The notes under the pieces are model-generated. The model did not search any database, was not told where the DNA came from, and was given only the letters and a program-made list of their open reading frames with translations. A DNA stretch of 64,000 bases from Aquipseudomonas alcaligenes NBRC 14159 (lineage in GTDB: Bacteria; Pseudomonadota; Gammaproteobacteria; Pseudomonadales; Pseudomonadaceae): assembly GCF_000467105.1 (NCBI RefSeq), contig NZ_BATI01000007.1, forward strand, positions 124,001 to 188,000. Reading direction: 5' to 3'. The translations under genes and the position numbers were made by a program. Of this stretch, positions 41,376 through 50,245 are shown in pieces. The stretch's first letter is position 1; the number at the start of each line of letters is the position of its first letter.

Positions 41376-41675
41376 ATGTTCGTAGCCTTGGAGCGCCTGA
41401 TCAATCTGCAGGATGGCTATCGGTCCACATTTCGGGTCGCCGGCCTTGATCTTCTGCTGTTGGTGGTCGATGGTCGGCCATTGCTGCTGGAGAACCGCTG
41501 CCCACACCGCGATGCGCCGTTGCACAGCGCTTCGCTGAACGGCCAGGTACTGCGCTGCGCGCGCCATGGCTTCGAGTTCGACCTGCGCAGCGGTGAGCCG
41601 CTGAGCGCCAGGTGTGCGGCACTGAAGATGTTCGACCCGGCCTATGACGGCGACCGTATCGGTATCGATGTCTGA
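41376..41675 (+). CDS. Small Rieske [2Fe-2S] protein
   Basis: This 99-residue soluble protein is essentially one Rieske domain: NRCPHRDAPLHSAS (Cys-x-His) and LRCARHGFEFDLRSGEP (Cys-x2-His) bind the cluster. Stand-alone Rieske ferredoxins of this size usually carry electrons for an oxygenase or reductase, but no such partner lies nearby. The ATG at 41376 has no strong ribosome site. It is 24 bases from rraA. Confidence 0.88.
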   Translation: MFVALERLINLQDGYRSTFRVAGLDLLLLVVDGRPLLLENRCPHRDAPLHSASLNGQVLRCARHGFEFDLRSGEPLSARCAALKMFDPAYDGDRIGIDV

Positions 41676-41699
41676 GTCTCAACCCACAGGAGTTTTCCC

Positions 41700-42188
41700 A
41701 TGCAATACGTCACCCCCGATCTGTGCGACGCCTACCCGGAGCTGGTGCAGGTGGTCGAGCCGATGTTCGCCAACTTCGGCGGCCGCGACTCCTTCGGCGG
41801 CGAGATCGTCACCGTCAAGTGCCATGAGGATAACTCGCTGGTCAAATCCCAGGCCGACCAGCCGGGCAAAGGCAAGGTGCTGGTGGTCGATGGCGGCGGC
41901 TCGCTGCGCCGTGCGCTGCTGGGCGACATGATTGCCGAGAAGGCCGCCAAGAACGGCTGGGAAGGCATGGTGATCTATGGCTGCGTGCGCGACGTCGACG
42001 TGCTGGCGCAGACCGATCTGGGCGTACAGGCCCTGGCCAGCCACCCGATGAAGACCGACAAGCGCAACATTGGCGATCTCAACGTGGCCGTGACCTTCGG
42101 CGGCGTGACCTTCCAGCCGGGCCACTACGTGTATGCCGACAACAACGGCATCATCGTTTCCCCCGAGCCGCTGAAGATGCCGGAATAA
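41700..42188 (+). CDS. rraA: Ribonuclease E activity regulator RraA
   Basis: This 162-residue protein of the RraA / HMG-aldolase fold starts [14 protein letters not shown] and contains [36 protein letters not shown] and the C-terminal [17 protein letters not shown]. RraA binds RNase E and limits its activity in E. coli; some relatives instead have aldolase activity. CAGGAG precedes the ATG. It lies just before cmaX as in other pseudomonads. Confidence 0.93.
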   Translation: MQYVTPDLCDAYPELVQVVEPMFANFGGRDSFGGEIVTVKCHEDNSLVKSQADQPGKGKVLVVDGGGSLRRALLGDMIAEKAAKNGWEGMVIYGCVRDVDVLAQTDLGVQALASHPMKTDKRNIGDLNVAVTFGGVTFQPGHYVYADNNGIIVSPEPLKMPE

Positions 42189-42206
42189 GGCCTGGCGCAC
42201 GCAGGG

Positions 42207-43187
42207 ATGTACGAGAAAGACAATCTGCATTGGGGACTGGTGCACGCCTTCGTCCTCGACGGACGAGGTGGCGCCCGCAGCCTGGAGTGGGAGCAGCTGG
42301 AAGGGCTGCAGCTGGCAGAGCAGGAAAGCCTGTGGCTGCACTGGGACCGCGGTCACCCGCAGACCCACGGCTGGTTGCGCGAGCACAGCGGCCTCAGCGA
42401 CTTCAGCTGCGACCTGCTGCTGGAGGAGAACACCCGGCCGCGCCTGCTGACCCTGCCGGAACACGAACTGCTGCTGTTCCTGCGCGGTGTCAATCTCAAC
42501 CCGGGCGCCGAGCCCGAGGACATGGTTTCGGTGCGCATCTTCGCCGATGCGAGCCGGGTCATTTCCCTGCGTCAGCGCCCCCTGCGCGCCACCGAAGAGC
42601 TGATCGCCCTGCTGGAAAAGGGGCAGGGGCCGCGCGATGGCGCCGAGCTGGTGCTGCAGCTCGCACATCATCTGACCGACAGGGTCGACGGCCTGATCGA
42701 GGAGCTCTCCGAGCAACTCGAAGGCCAGGAAGAGCGCCTCGACAGCGATGCGCGCTTCATGCCCGACCATGGCCTGGTGCTGCACGTTCGTCGCCGCGCC
42801 GCCGGGTTGCGCCGCTTCCTGGCGCCGCAGCGCGACATCTTCGCCCAGCTGACGCGCAACGGTTTCGGTGATGGCAATCAGTGGAACGAGCTGAACAACC
42901 GCCTGACCCGTTACCTGGAAGAGCTGGAGATGGTCCGCGAGCGGGTAGGGCTGGTGCTGGAGTCCGAGCACCGGCGGATGAACGAGAAGATGAACCGCGC
43001 CATGTACCTGCTTGGCGTCACCACGGTGTTCTTCCTGCCCATGAGCTTCCTGACCGGCCTGCTCGGCATCAATGTCGGCGGCATACCGGGGGCGGACAGC
43101 GAATATGGCTTCCTGCTGATCTGCGCCATCCTGGCCAGTGTCGGCGCCCTGCAATGGTGGCTTTTCCGTCGCTGGCGCTGGCTCTAG
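42207..43187 (+). CDS. cmaX: CorA/ZntB-type divalent cation transporter CmaX
   Basis: This 326-residue protein has a large cytoplasmic N-terminal domain with long helices (about 130-265) and two C-terminal membrane helices. Between them lies the GINVGGIPG form of the GxN pore motif, typical of the ZntB branch of the CorA superfamily. It probably moves divalent cations such as zinc. It opens the cmaX-crfX-cmpX-sigX-oprF locus, which responds to envelope stress. Confidence 0.9.
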   Translation: MYEKDNLHWGLVHAFVLDGRGGARSLEWEQLEGLQLAEQESLWLHWDRGHPQTHGWLREHSGLSDFSCDLLLEENTRPRLLTLPEHELLLFLRGVNLNPGAEPEDMVSVRIFADASRVISLRQRPLRATEELIALLEKGQGPRDGAELVLQLAHHLTDRVDGLIEELSEQLEGQEERLDSDARFMPDHGLVLHVRRRAAGLRRFLAPQRDIFAQLTRNGFGDGNQWNELNNRLTRYLEELEMVRERVGLVLESEHRRMNEKMNRAMYLLGVTTVFFLPMSFLTGLLGINVGGIPGADSEYGFLLICAILASVGALQWWLFRRWRWL

Positions 43188-43242
43188 ATGTGACTTGTTC
43201 CCAAGGTGTCACGTCTAGGCAACAAATCCGTGCGAGGTACGC

Positions 43243-43479
43243 ATGTACGATCCCTTTGAAGAATCTCTGCGCGACCTGCTGAAGTCGTCGTCCGCAGAGC
43301 ACGACGACGATGCGACCCTAGGCCGCGTCCTCAAGACCGCCAATCGCCAGGTCGGCGTGGGCGATCTGTTCGTGCTGCTCGGTCGTGGCCTGGAAGCGGC
43401 GATGATCGCCCTCAACAATGGTTCCGCGCACCTGACTCCGGTATCCCGTCGTACCCGCTCTGCAGACAAGGCTGACTGA
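43243..43479 (+). CDS. crfX: CrfX protein, function unknown
   Basis: This is a 78-residue soluble protein with no known domain (MYDPFEESLRDLLKSSSAEHDDD at the start, VGVGDLFVLLGRGLEAAM in the middle). It is recognised by position between cmaX and cmpX and by the sequence I recall for CrfX in P. fluorescens and P. aeruginosa. It overlaps no neighbour; cmpX starts two bases after its stop. Confidence 0.87.
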   Translation: MYDPFEESLRDLLKSSSAEHDDDATLGRVLKTANRQVGVGDLFVLLGRGLEAAMIALNNGSAHLTPVSRRTRSADKAD

Positions 43480-43481
43480 AT

Positions 43482-44306
43482 ATGGAATTCGATCCCTGGA
43501 CTCAAAGTCTCGTTAACGCCATGAGCTCGGTATGGGCTCCGATTGCAGGCTTCATTCCGCGCCTGTTCGGCTCGCTGGTGGTGGTACTGCTCGGCTTCGT
43601 GGTGGCCAAGCTACTCGATACCCTGCTGTCCAAGCTGCTCGCCAAGCTCGGCCTGGATCGCCTGATGGCGGGTACCGGCCTGAACAAGATGCTGTCCCGC
43701 GTGGGCATCCAGGTCCCGGTGTCGACGCTGATCGGCAAGATCATCTACTGGTTCGTGCTGCTGATCTTCCTGGTCACCGCCGCCGAGTCGCTGGGGCTGG
43801 ACCGGGTCTCCGCCACCCTCGATCTGCTCGCGCTGTACCTGCCCAAGGTACTGGGCGCCGCCGCCATCTTGCTGATCGGCGTACTGCTGGCGCAGCTGGT
43901 CAGCGGCATCGTGCGCGGCGCTGCCGAAGGCGTCGGCCTGGATTACGCCGCCGGCCTCGGCCGCATCGGCCAGGGGCTGGTGATCATCATCAGCATCTCG
44001 GTGGCCATCGGCCAACTGGAGGTGAAGACCGATCTGCTGAACAACGTGATCGCCATCGTGCTGATCTCCGTCGGCCTGGCCATGGCCCTGGCACTGGGCC
44101 TGGGCAGCCGCGAGATCGCCGGGCAGATCCTGGCGGGCATTTATGTGCGCGAGCTCTACGAGGTCGGGCAACAAGTGAAACTCGGCGATGTCGAAGGGCA
44201 GATCGAGGAGATCGGCACGGTGAAGACCGTCCTGCTCACCGAAGACGGTGAACTGGTTTCGGTAGCCAACCGCACCCTGCTCGAACAGCGCGTCAGCAGC
44301 CGCTGA
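43482..44306 (+). CDS. cmpX: MscS-like mechanosensitive channel family protein CmpX
   Basis: This 274-residue inner-membrane protein has four or five hydrophobic segments (about 20-42, 78-100, 120-142, 160-183, 190-210) and a short cytoplasmic MscS-type beta domain (YEVGQQVKLGDVEGQIEEIGTVKTVLLTEDGE). Glycine-rich repeats in the helices (LGAAAILLIGVLLAQLVSG) fit channel packing. CmpX has been linked to envelope stress and to SigX activity in P. aeruginosa. It sits two bases after crfX. Confidence 0.92.
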   Translation: MEFDPWTQSLVNAMSSVWAPIAGFIPRLFGSLVVVLLGFVVAKLLDTLLSKLLAKLGLDRLMAGTGLNKMLSRVGIQVPVSTLIGKIIYWFVLLIFLVTAAESLGLDRVSATLDLLALYLPKVLGAAAILLIGVLLAQLVSGIVRGAAEGVGLDYAAGLGRIGQGLVIIISISVAIGQLEVKTDLLNNVIAIVLISVGLAMALALGLGSREIAGQILAGIYVRELYEVGQQVKLGDVEGQIEEIGTVKTVLLTEDGELVSVANRTLLEQRVSSR

Positions 44307-44390
44307 CGCGCCAATCCCTGCTAATGTATGCGACCAGCGCGCCCGCGTTGCGCTCTGGCGCTGTCATTTACCTGACTGGCACGAGTCGTT

Positions 44391-44981
44391 TTGAACAAGG
44401 CCCAATCGCTTCCTACTCGGTATGACCCGCGCGAGCTCTCGGATGAAGAGCTGGTGCAGCGCGCTCATGTCGAGCTGTTCCATGTTACCCGGGCATATGA
44501 AGAACTGATGCGGCGTTACCAGCGCACACTGTTCAACGTGTGTGCCCGTTACCTGGGCAATGAGCGCGATGCCGACGATGTTTGCCAGGAAGTGATGCTG
44601 AAAGTTCTATATGGGCTGAAGAACTTCGAGGGCAAGTCGAAGTTCAAGACATGGCTATATAGCATCACTTATAACGAGTGCATTACCCAGTACCGCAAGG
44701 AGCGCCGCAAGCGGCGCCTGCTCGATGCGCTCAGTCTCGACCCGCTGGAGGAAGCCTCGGACGAGAAGGCGCCGAAGCTGGAGGAGAAGGGCGGACTGGA
44801 TCGCTGGCTGGTGCATGTCAATCCCATCGATCGGGAAATCCTGGTGCTGCGCTTCGTCGCGGAACTGGAGTTCCAGGAAATTGCCGACATCATGCACATG
44901 GGCCTGAGCGCGACCAAGATGCGTTATAAGCGCGCACTTGACCGTTTGCGCGAAAAATTTGGCGGCGCCCTCGAAACTTAA
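44391..44981 (+). CDS. sigX: ECF sigma factor SigX
   Basis: This 196-residue ECF sigma factor has region 2 (RYQRTLFNVCARYLGNERDADDVCQEV) and region 4 (DREILVLRFVAELEFQEIADIM, then LSATKMRYKRALDRLREKF). No anti-sigma gene is adjacent; activity seems to follow membrane state, with CmpX proposed as a link. SigX drives oprF, cmaX and lipid genes. The start codon is TTG at 44391 (MNKAQSLPTRYD), as I recall for P. aeruginosa; no ATG fits. Confidence 0.95.
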   Translation: MNKAQSLPTRYDPRELSDEELVQRAHVELFHVTRAYEELMRRYQRTLFNVCARYLGNERDADDVCQEVMLKVLYGLKNFEGKSKFKTWLYSITYNECITQYRKERRKRRLLDALSLDPLEEASDEKAPKLEEKGGLDRWLVHVNPIDREILVLRFVAELEFQEIADIMHMGLSATKMRYKRALDRLREKFGGALET

Positions 44982-45020
44982 TCTGCGACAAACAATCTCA
45001 CGCACGGCTTTGGGTATTTT

Positions 45021-45029
45021 TGTTACAAT
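45021..45029 (+). promoter_or_regulatory. Extended -10 element upstream of oprF
   Basis: TGTTACAAT matches the extended -10 form TGnTATAAT at eight of nine positions, 67 bases before the oprF ATG. No clear -35 box sits upstream. The gene is also expected to be served by a SigX promoter in the same gap. Confidence 0.45.
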
Positions 45030-45096
45030 GCCGGCCAAGTTGTTTCCTGCTGCCTGGCGGGTCAGCTATTAATCGTTAAATGATGGGGATTTACGG

Positions 45097-46062
45097 ATGA
45101 AACTGAAAAATACCTTGGGCGCTGTCATCGGTTCGCTGATCGCAGCCACCTCGCTGAACGTGCTGGCCCAAGGCCAAGGCGCTGTTGAAGTTGAAGGCTT
45201 CGCCAAGAAAGAATTCTTCGACAGCTCTCGCGACTTCAAGAACAACGGCAACCTGTTCGGTGGCTCTGTCGGCTACTACCTGACCGACGATGTCGAGCTG
45301 CGTCTGAGCTACGACGAAGTGCACAACGCGCGTGCCGAGGACGGCCGCAACATCAAGGGCTCCAACACCGCCCTGGATGCCCTGTACCACTTCAACAACG
45401 CCGGTGACGCGCTGCGTCCCTACGTTTCCGCCGGTTTCTCCGACCAGAGCCTCGGCCAGAACGGCCGTGGTGAGCGTAACGGTTCCACCTTCGCCAATCT
45501 GGGCGGCGGTGCCAAGTACTACTTCACCGAGAACTTCTACGCCCGTGCCGGCGTTGAAGCTCAGTACAACATCGACCAGGGCGACACCGAGTGGGCCCCG
45601 AGCGTCGGTATCGGCCTGAACTTCGGTGGTTCCTCCGCTCCGGCCCCGGCTCCGGTTGTCGAGCCGGCCCCGGTTGTCGAAGAAGCTCCGGTCACTCCCG
45701 AGCCGGCCGAGACCGTGCGCGTCGAGCTGGACGTGAAGTTCGACTTCGACAAGTCCAAGGTCAAGGAAGAAAGCTACGGTGACATCAAGAACCTGGCTGA
45801 CTTCATGAACCAGTACCCGCAGACCAGCACCACCGTTGAAGGCCACACCGACTCCGTCGGTACCGACGCCTACAACCAGAAGCTGTCCGAGCGTCGTGCC
45901 AACGCCGTTCGTGAAGTACTGGTCAACCAGTACGGCGTAGGTGCTGAGCGCGTAGGTTCGGTTGGCTATGGCGAGTCCCGCCCGGTTGCTGACAACGCCA
46001 CCGAAGCCGGTCGCGCGGTCAACCGTCGCGTAGAAGCCGAAGTGGAAGCCCAGGCCAAGTAA
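45097..46062 (+). CDS. oprF: Major outer membrane porin OprF
   Basis: This 321-residue protein has a signal peptide (residues 1-24, cleavage after VLA), an eight-strand beta-barrel (about 25-180), a Pro/Ala/Val linker (about 184-210, APAPAPVVEPAPVVEEAP) and a C-terminal OmpA domain that binds peptidoglycan (FDFDKSKV, VEGHTDSVGTDAYNQKLSERRA, VGYGESRP). Unlike P. aeruginosa OprF, which has four cysteines in the linker, this protein contains none. It gives outer-membrane stability and slow porin activity. Control by SigX is expected from the adjacent gene. Confidence 0.96.
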   Translation: MKLKNTLGAVIGSLIAATSLNVLAQGQGAVEVEGFAKKEFFDSSRDFKNNGNLFGGSVGYYLTDDVELRLSYDEVHNARAEDGRNIKGSNTALDALYHFNNAGDALRPYVSAGFSDQSLGQNGRGERNGSTFANLGGGAKYYFTENFYARAGVEAQYNIDQGDTEWAPSVGIGLNFGGSSAPAPAPVVEPAPVVEEAPVTPEPAETVRVELDVKFDFDKSKVKEESYGDIKNLADFMNQYPQTSTTVEGHTDSVGTDAYNQKLSERRANAVREVLVNQYGVGAERVGSVGYGESRPVADNATEAGRAVNRRVEAEVEAQAK

Positions 46063-46082
46063 TCTGGCACTGAGCGTTGCAG

Positions 46083-46108
46083 AAAACCCGGCCTAGGCCG
46101 GGTTTTTT
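46083..46108 (+). terminator. Intrinsic terminator of oprF
   Basis: AAAACCCGGCC-TA-GGCCGGGTTTTTT, 20 bases after the stop. Confidence 0.9.
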
Positions 46109-46194
46109 GTGAGCGACTTCATAGTGATTGTAAGGCCGCTGCAGCCTGATTAGACTGCGCGGCAACTCAGCCCCTCGCAGTTCCAAGGATTGCC

Positions 46195-47034
46195 ATGATC
46201 AAGAAATGTCTGTTCCCGGCGGCCGGATACGGCACCCGTTTTCTGCCTGCCACCAAGGCCATGCCCAAGGAAATGCTGCCGGTGGTCAACAAGCCGTTGA
46301 TCCAGTACGGCGTAGAGGAAGCCCTGGAAGCCGGCCTGCGCGAAATCGCCATGGTCACCGGCCGCGGCAAGCGCGCCCTGGAAGACCACTTCGACATCAG
46401 CTACGAGCTGGAACACCAGATTCAGGGCACCGACAAGGAAAAGTACCTGGTCGGCATCCGTCGCCTGATCGATGAGTGCAGCTTCTCCTACACCCGCCAG
46501 GTCGAGATGAAGGGCCTGGGCCACGCCATTCTCAGTGGTCGCCCGCTGATCGGTGACGAGCCGTTCGCCGTGGTACTGGCTGACGACCTGTGCTTCAACC
46601 TCGGTGGCGACGGCGTGCTGCAGCAGATGGTCAAGCTGTACAACCAGTTCCGCTGCTCCATCGTCGCCATCCAGGAAGTGCCGCCGGAAGAAACCTCCAA
46701 GTACGGCGTGATCGCCGGTGAGCTGATCCGTGACGACATCTACCGCGTGAACAGCATGGTCGAGAAGCCGAAGCCGGAAGACGCACCGTCGAACCTGGCC
46801 ATTATCGGCCGTTACATCCTCACTCCGGACATCTTCGACCTGATCGAGAACACCGAGCCGGGCAAGGGTGGCGAGATCCAGATCACCGATGCGCTGATGA
46901 AGCAGGCCCAGGATGGCTGCGTGATCGCCTACAAGTTCAAGGGCAAGCGTTTCGACTGCGGCGGCGCCGAAGGCTACATCGACGCCACCAACTTCTGCTT
47001 CGAGAACCTGTACAAGACCGGCAAGGCCTACTGA
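46195..47034 (+). CDS. galU: UTP-glucose-1-phosphate uridylyltransferase
   Basis: This 279-residue nucleotidyltransferase makes UDP-glucose, needed for lipopolysaccharide core and polysaccharides. Motifs: FPAAGYGTRFLPATKAMPKEMLP (nucleotide-binding loop), PFAVVLADDLC (metal-binding Asp pair), and VEKPKPEDAPSNLAIIGRYILTP. Length and start match the family. In P. aeruginosa galU lies next to the same two downstream genes but not next to oprF (from memory), so a rearrangement joint lies between 46108 and 46195. Confidence 0.96.
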   Translation: MIKKCLFPAAGYGTRFLPATKAMPKEMLPVVNKPLIQYGVEEALEAGLREIAMVTGRGKRALEDHFDISYELEHQIQGTDKEKYLVGIRRLIDECSFSYTRQVEMKGLGHAILSGRPLIGDEPFAVVLADDLCFNLGGDGVLQQMVKLYNQFRCSIVAIQEVPPEETSKYGVIAGELIRDDIYRVNSMVEKPKPEDAPSNLAIIGRYILTPDIFDLIENTEPGKGGEIQITDALMKQAQDGCVIAYKFKGKRFDCGGAEGYIDATNFCFENLYKTGKAY

Positions 47035-47049
47035 GGCTGCCGCGTTGTC

Positions 47050-47073
47050 ACGAAGCCACCTGCGGGTGGCTTC
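47050..47073. terminator. Hairpin between galU and the VOC gene
   Basis: CGAAGCCACC-TGCG-GGTGGCTTCG, a perfect 10-bp stem with a poor T-run, placed between two convergent genes. Confidence 0.7.
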
Positions 47074-47079
47074 GTCGTT

Positions 47080-47502
47080 TCAGGGGATCGGCATTGCCTC
47101 CGAGCCAGGCCCCAGCGGCTGGCCATAGCTGAACTCGACATAGTTGCCGGCAGGGTCGCGCAGGCCGCAGTAGTAGCCGACCGGGTAGGGTTCGTCGCGC
47201 GGCGCCCAGATCAGGCAGCCGGCCTGTGCCGCCTGCTCGGCGATGCGCTTGACCGCCGCACGACTCTCGACCGCGAAGCCGAAGTGGCTGTAGTCGTCGG
47301 CGGCCAGCTGACGATCGTTACCGCCGGGCATGATGACGAAGATGAACTCATGCTCTTTGCCGGGCTCGGCCATCCAGACGACCTTCGAGCCCTTGCCGGC
47401 GCGTTCGTGGATCACCCGCATGCCGCAGAAGCGCTGGTAGAAGTCGATACAGGCGCTCAGGTCCGGCACATGCAGGGCGATATGGGTGAGAGTAGGGCGC
47501 AT
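47080..47502 (-). CDS. VOC / glyoxalase-fold protein
   Basis: This 140-residue protein has two beta-alpha-beta-beta-beta units of the vicinal-oxygen-chelate fold: THIALHVPDLSACIDFYQRFCGM and the C-terminal YCGLRDPAGNYVEFSYG. Candidate metal ligands are His8, Glu in KEHEFIF, and the final Glu of YVEFSYG. Relatives are lactoylglutathione lyases or ring-cleaving dioxygenases; I cannot choose. AGGAGG before the ATG at 47502 is an ideal ribosome site and excludes the upstream extension. It is divergent from gor by 78 bases. Confidence 0.85.
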   Translation of the reverse strand: MRPTLTHIALHVPDLSACIDFYQRFCGMRVIHERAGKGSKVVWMAEPGKEHEFIFVIMPGGNDRQLAADDYSHFGFAVESRAAVKRIAEQAAQAGCLIWAPRDEPYPVGYYCGLRDPAGNYVEFSYGQPLGPGSEAMPIP

Positions 47503-47580
47503 GGCAAATCCTCCTCGTGGAGGTTCAGCATACACGCCGGGCATCTCCGGTATGCTTGGGGTCTGTAAGGAGAATTACCC

Positions 47581-48939
47581 ATGTCTCATGACTTCGACCT
47601 GTTCGTGATCGGTGCCGGCTCCGGCGGCGTTCGTGCGGCACGCTTCGCCGCCGGTTTCGGTGCCCGCGTGGCGGTGGCCGAGAGCCGCTACCTGGGCGGT
47701 ACCTGCGTCAATGTCGGCTGCGTGCCGAAGAAGCTGCTGGTCTACGGTGCCCACTTCACCGAGGACTTCGAGCAGGCCGCCGGTTTCGGCTGGAATCTGG
47801 GTGAGGCGAATTTCGACTGGCCCACGCTGATCGCCAACAAGAACCGTGAAATCCAGCGCCTCAACGGCATCTACCGCAATCTGCTGGTCAACAGCGGCGT
47901 TAGCCTGCTGGAAGGCCATGCGCGCATCCTCGGCCCGCACCGGGTCGAAGTGAACGGTCAGGCCTACAGTGCCGGGCACATCCTGATTGCCACCGGGGGC
48001 TGGCCGCAGCTGCCGGACATACCCGGCAAGGAGCTGGCGATCAGCTCCAACGAGGCGTTCCACCTGCAGCAGCTGCCGCGCCGCGTACTGGTGGTCGGCG
48101 GCGGCTACATTGCCGTCGAGTTCGCCTCGATCTTCCAGGGCCTGGGCGCACAAACCTCGTTGCTCTATCGCGGCGAGATGTTCCTGCGCGGTTTCGACGG
48201 CGCAGTGCGCCGCCACCTCAGGGAAGAGCTGGACAAGAAGGGGCTCGATCTGCAGTTCAACAGCGACATTGAGCGCATTGAACGGCTGGCCGACGGCAGC
48301 CTACTGGCCACCCTGCGCGATGGCCGCGAGCTGGCAACCGACTGCGTGTTCTACGCCACGGGCCGGCGGCCGATGCTGGATAACCTGGGGCTGGAAAACA
48401 CCGCGGTCGAACTGGACGAGCGCGGCTTCATCCGCGTCGACGAGCAGTACCAGACCGGCGAACCGTCCATCCTGGCGCTGGGCGATGTGATCGGCCGGGT
48501 CCAGCTGACCCCCGTGGCGCTGGCCGAGGGCATGGCGGTGGCGCGGCGGCTGTTCCGTCCCGAGGAATACCGGTCGGTGGACTATCGCAACATCCCCACT
48601 GCCGTGTTCAGTCTGCCCAACATCGCCACCGTCGGCCTCAGCGAGGAGCAGGCACGCGCCGAGGGTTTCCAGGTGAAGATCTTCGAGAGTCGCTTCCGCC
48701 CGATGAAGCTGACCCTCACCGATAGCCAGGAGCGCACGCTGATGAAGCTGGTGGTCGATGCCGACAGCGATCGCGTGCTCGGCTGCCACATGGTCGGTCC
48801 GGAGGCCGGCGAGATCATCCAGGGCCTGGCCGTTGCCATCAAGGCCGGGGCGACCAAGCAGATCTTCGACGAGACCCTGGGCATCCACCCCACGGCTGCG
48901 GAAGAGTTCGTCACGCTGCGCACGCCGGTGGGAGGCTGA
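47581..48939 (+). CDS. gor: Glutathione reductase
   Basis: This 452-residue flavoenzyme reduces glutathione disulfide with NADPH. It has the FAD motif [16 protein letters not shown], the redox pair Cys42/Cys47 in [13 protein letters not shown], the NADPH motif [15 protein letters not shown], and the C-terminal active-site base in [11 protein letters not shown]. The GxGxxG variant and downstream Arg ([11 protein letters not shown]) fit NADPH preference. AAGGAG precedes the ATG. Confidence 0.96.
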   Translation: MSHDFDLFVIGAGSGGVRAARFAAGFGARVAVAESRYLGGTCVNVGCVPKKLLVYGAHFTEDFEQAAGFGWNLGEANFDWPTLIANKNREIQRLNGIYRNLLVNSGVSLLEGHARILGPHRVEVNGQAYSAGHILIATGGWPQLPDIPGKELAISSNEAFHLQQLPRRVLVVGGGYIAVEFASIFQGLGAQTSLLYRGEMFLRGFDGAVRRHLREELDKKGLDLQFNSDIERIERLADGSLLATLRDGRELATDCVFYATGRRPMLDNLGLENTAVELDERGFIRVDEQYQTGEPSILALGDVIGRVQLTPVALAEGMAVARRLFRPEEYRSVDYRNIPTAVFSLPNIATVGLSEEQARAEGFQVKIFESRFRPMKLTLTDSQERTLMKLVVDADSDRVLGCHMVGPEAGEIIQGLAVAIKAGATKQIFDETLGIHPTAAEEFVTLRTPVGG

Positions 48940-48946
48940 AGCCGCC

Positions 48947-49570
48947 ATGGATCGCCTGTTCTACCTGGCCGACCTGTTTGGCGTGGCGGTATTCGCCATC
49001 ACCGGCGCGCTGATGGCCGGCCGCAAGTCCATGGACCTGTTCGGCGTGCTGGTCATCGCCATCGTCACCGCCCTGGGCGGCGGCACCCTGCGTGACCTCA
49101 TTCTCGACAACCACCCGGTGAGCTGGATTCGCAACGACACCTATATCTGGGTGGCGTCGCTGGCCGCGGTCGGCACCGTGCTCTGGGTACGCATGACGCA
49201 GCCGATTCACGAGCGCGGCCTGCTGATCGCCGATGCCTTCGGCCTGGCCGTTTTCACCGTGATCGGTACCGAGGTGGCGCTGCAGCACAACATGCCGCAC
49301 AGCACCGCGCTGATCATGGGAGTGATGACCGGCGTGGCCGGCGGTGTGATGCGCGATGTGATCTGCAATGAGATCCCGCTGATCTTTCAGAAGGAGATCT
49401 ACGCCACCGCCTGCCTGCTGGGTTCGCTGGTATTCATCGGCATGCGCGAGCTGGGTACGCCTCACTGGCTGGACACCGGCGTGGCGATGCTCTGCGTGCT
49501 GCTGGCGCGTCTGGCGGCGATTCGCTGGCATCTGGCGTTGCCACGTTTCCACCTGCTCAACCGTGACTGA
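48947..49570 (+). CDS. Trimeric intracellular cation channel (TRIC/UPF0126) family protein
   Basis: This 207-residue inner-membrane protein has two repeats of three helices each. Family marks are FAITGALMAGRKSMDLFGVLVIA with GGGTLRDLILDNHPVSWI in repeat one, and ADAFGLAVFTVIGTE with GGVMRDVICNEIPLIF in repeat two. The GG-x-x-RD elements line the pore in prokaryotic TRIC channels; some members (YicG, YadS) are reported as glycine transporters. Seven bases separate it from gor, so the two are probably co-transcribed. Confidence 0.9.
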   Translation: MDRLFYLADLFGVAVFAITGALMAGRKSMDLFGVLVIAIVTALGGGTLRDLILDNHPVSWIRNDTYIWVASLAAVGTVLWVRMTQPIHERGLLIADAFGLAVFTVIGTEVALQHNMPHSTALIMGVMTGVAGGVMRDVICNEIPLIFQKEIYATACLLGSLVFIGMRELGTPHWLDTGVAMLCVLLARLAAIRWHLALPRFHLLNRD

Positions 49571-49585
49571 AACGGACAGGTACAC

Positions 49586-50245
49586 ATGACTCAAGGACAC
49601 GAACTGGTCGAAGGCCGCTTGCCACCGCTGGACAAGCTCATCGCCTGCCATGAATGCGATCTGCTGATGCATCATCCGCATGTCGGCGAAGAGCAGAAGG
49701 CCAGCTGCCCGCGTTGCGGCTACGAGATGCTGGTGCACCGTTCGCACATGCGCAAACGCGCACTGGCGCTGGTGATCACGGCGCTGATCCTGTTCGTCCC
49801 GGCCAACTTCCTGCCGATCATGAGCCTGGGCCTGCTCGGCCAGAGCGCGGTGGACACGGTATGGAGCGCGGTGGTCGGGCTGTACCACTCGGGTATGCAG
49901 GGCGTGGCCGCGGTGGTGTTCATGTGCAGCATGCTGGTGCCATTGCTCAAGCTGCTCTGTCAGCTGTTCGTGCTGCTGGCCATGCCCAGGCCGGCCTGGC
50001 GCATGCTGGCGTGTCGCTGCTACCGCTTCTATCACCACATGCGCGAGTGGGGGATGCTGGAGGTCTACCTGTTCGGCATCCTGGTCTCCATCGTCAAGCT
50101 GGTCGACCTCGCCGAGCTGCACCTGGGCGTGGGACTGGCCTGTTTCGTCGCGCTGATGCTGGCGCAGGTCTGGCTGGAGGTGACCATGTCGCAACATCAG
50201 GTCTGGGATGCTCTCAGCGAGGAGGACGAGCATGCGCGCACTTGA
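49586..50245 (+). CDS. PqiA-like membrane protein, first of two
   Basis: This 219-residue protein opens with a zinc-ribbon-like pair, ACHECDLLMHHP and CPRCGYEMLVH, followed by four membrane helices (about 58-78, 96-122, 126-146 region and 160-195). This is one half of PqiA (paraquat-inducible protein A), with LFVPANFLPIMSLGLLG as the conserved helix. PqiA-type proteins work with an MCE protein that bridges inner and outer membranes in lipid transport. The second half follows as a separate overlapping gene. No MCE gene follows here. Confidence 0.87.
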   Translation: MTQGHELVEGRLPPLDKLIACHECDLLMHHPHVGEEQKASCPRCGYEMLVHRSHMRKRALALVITALILFVPANFLPIMSLGLLGQSAVDTVWSAVVGLYHSGMQGVAAVVFMCSMLVPLLKLLCQLFVLLAMPRPAWRMLACRCYRFYHHMREWGMLEVYLFGILVSIVKLVDLAELHLGVGLACFVALMLAQVWLEVTMSQHQVWDALSEEDEHART

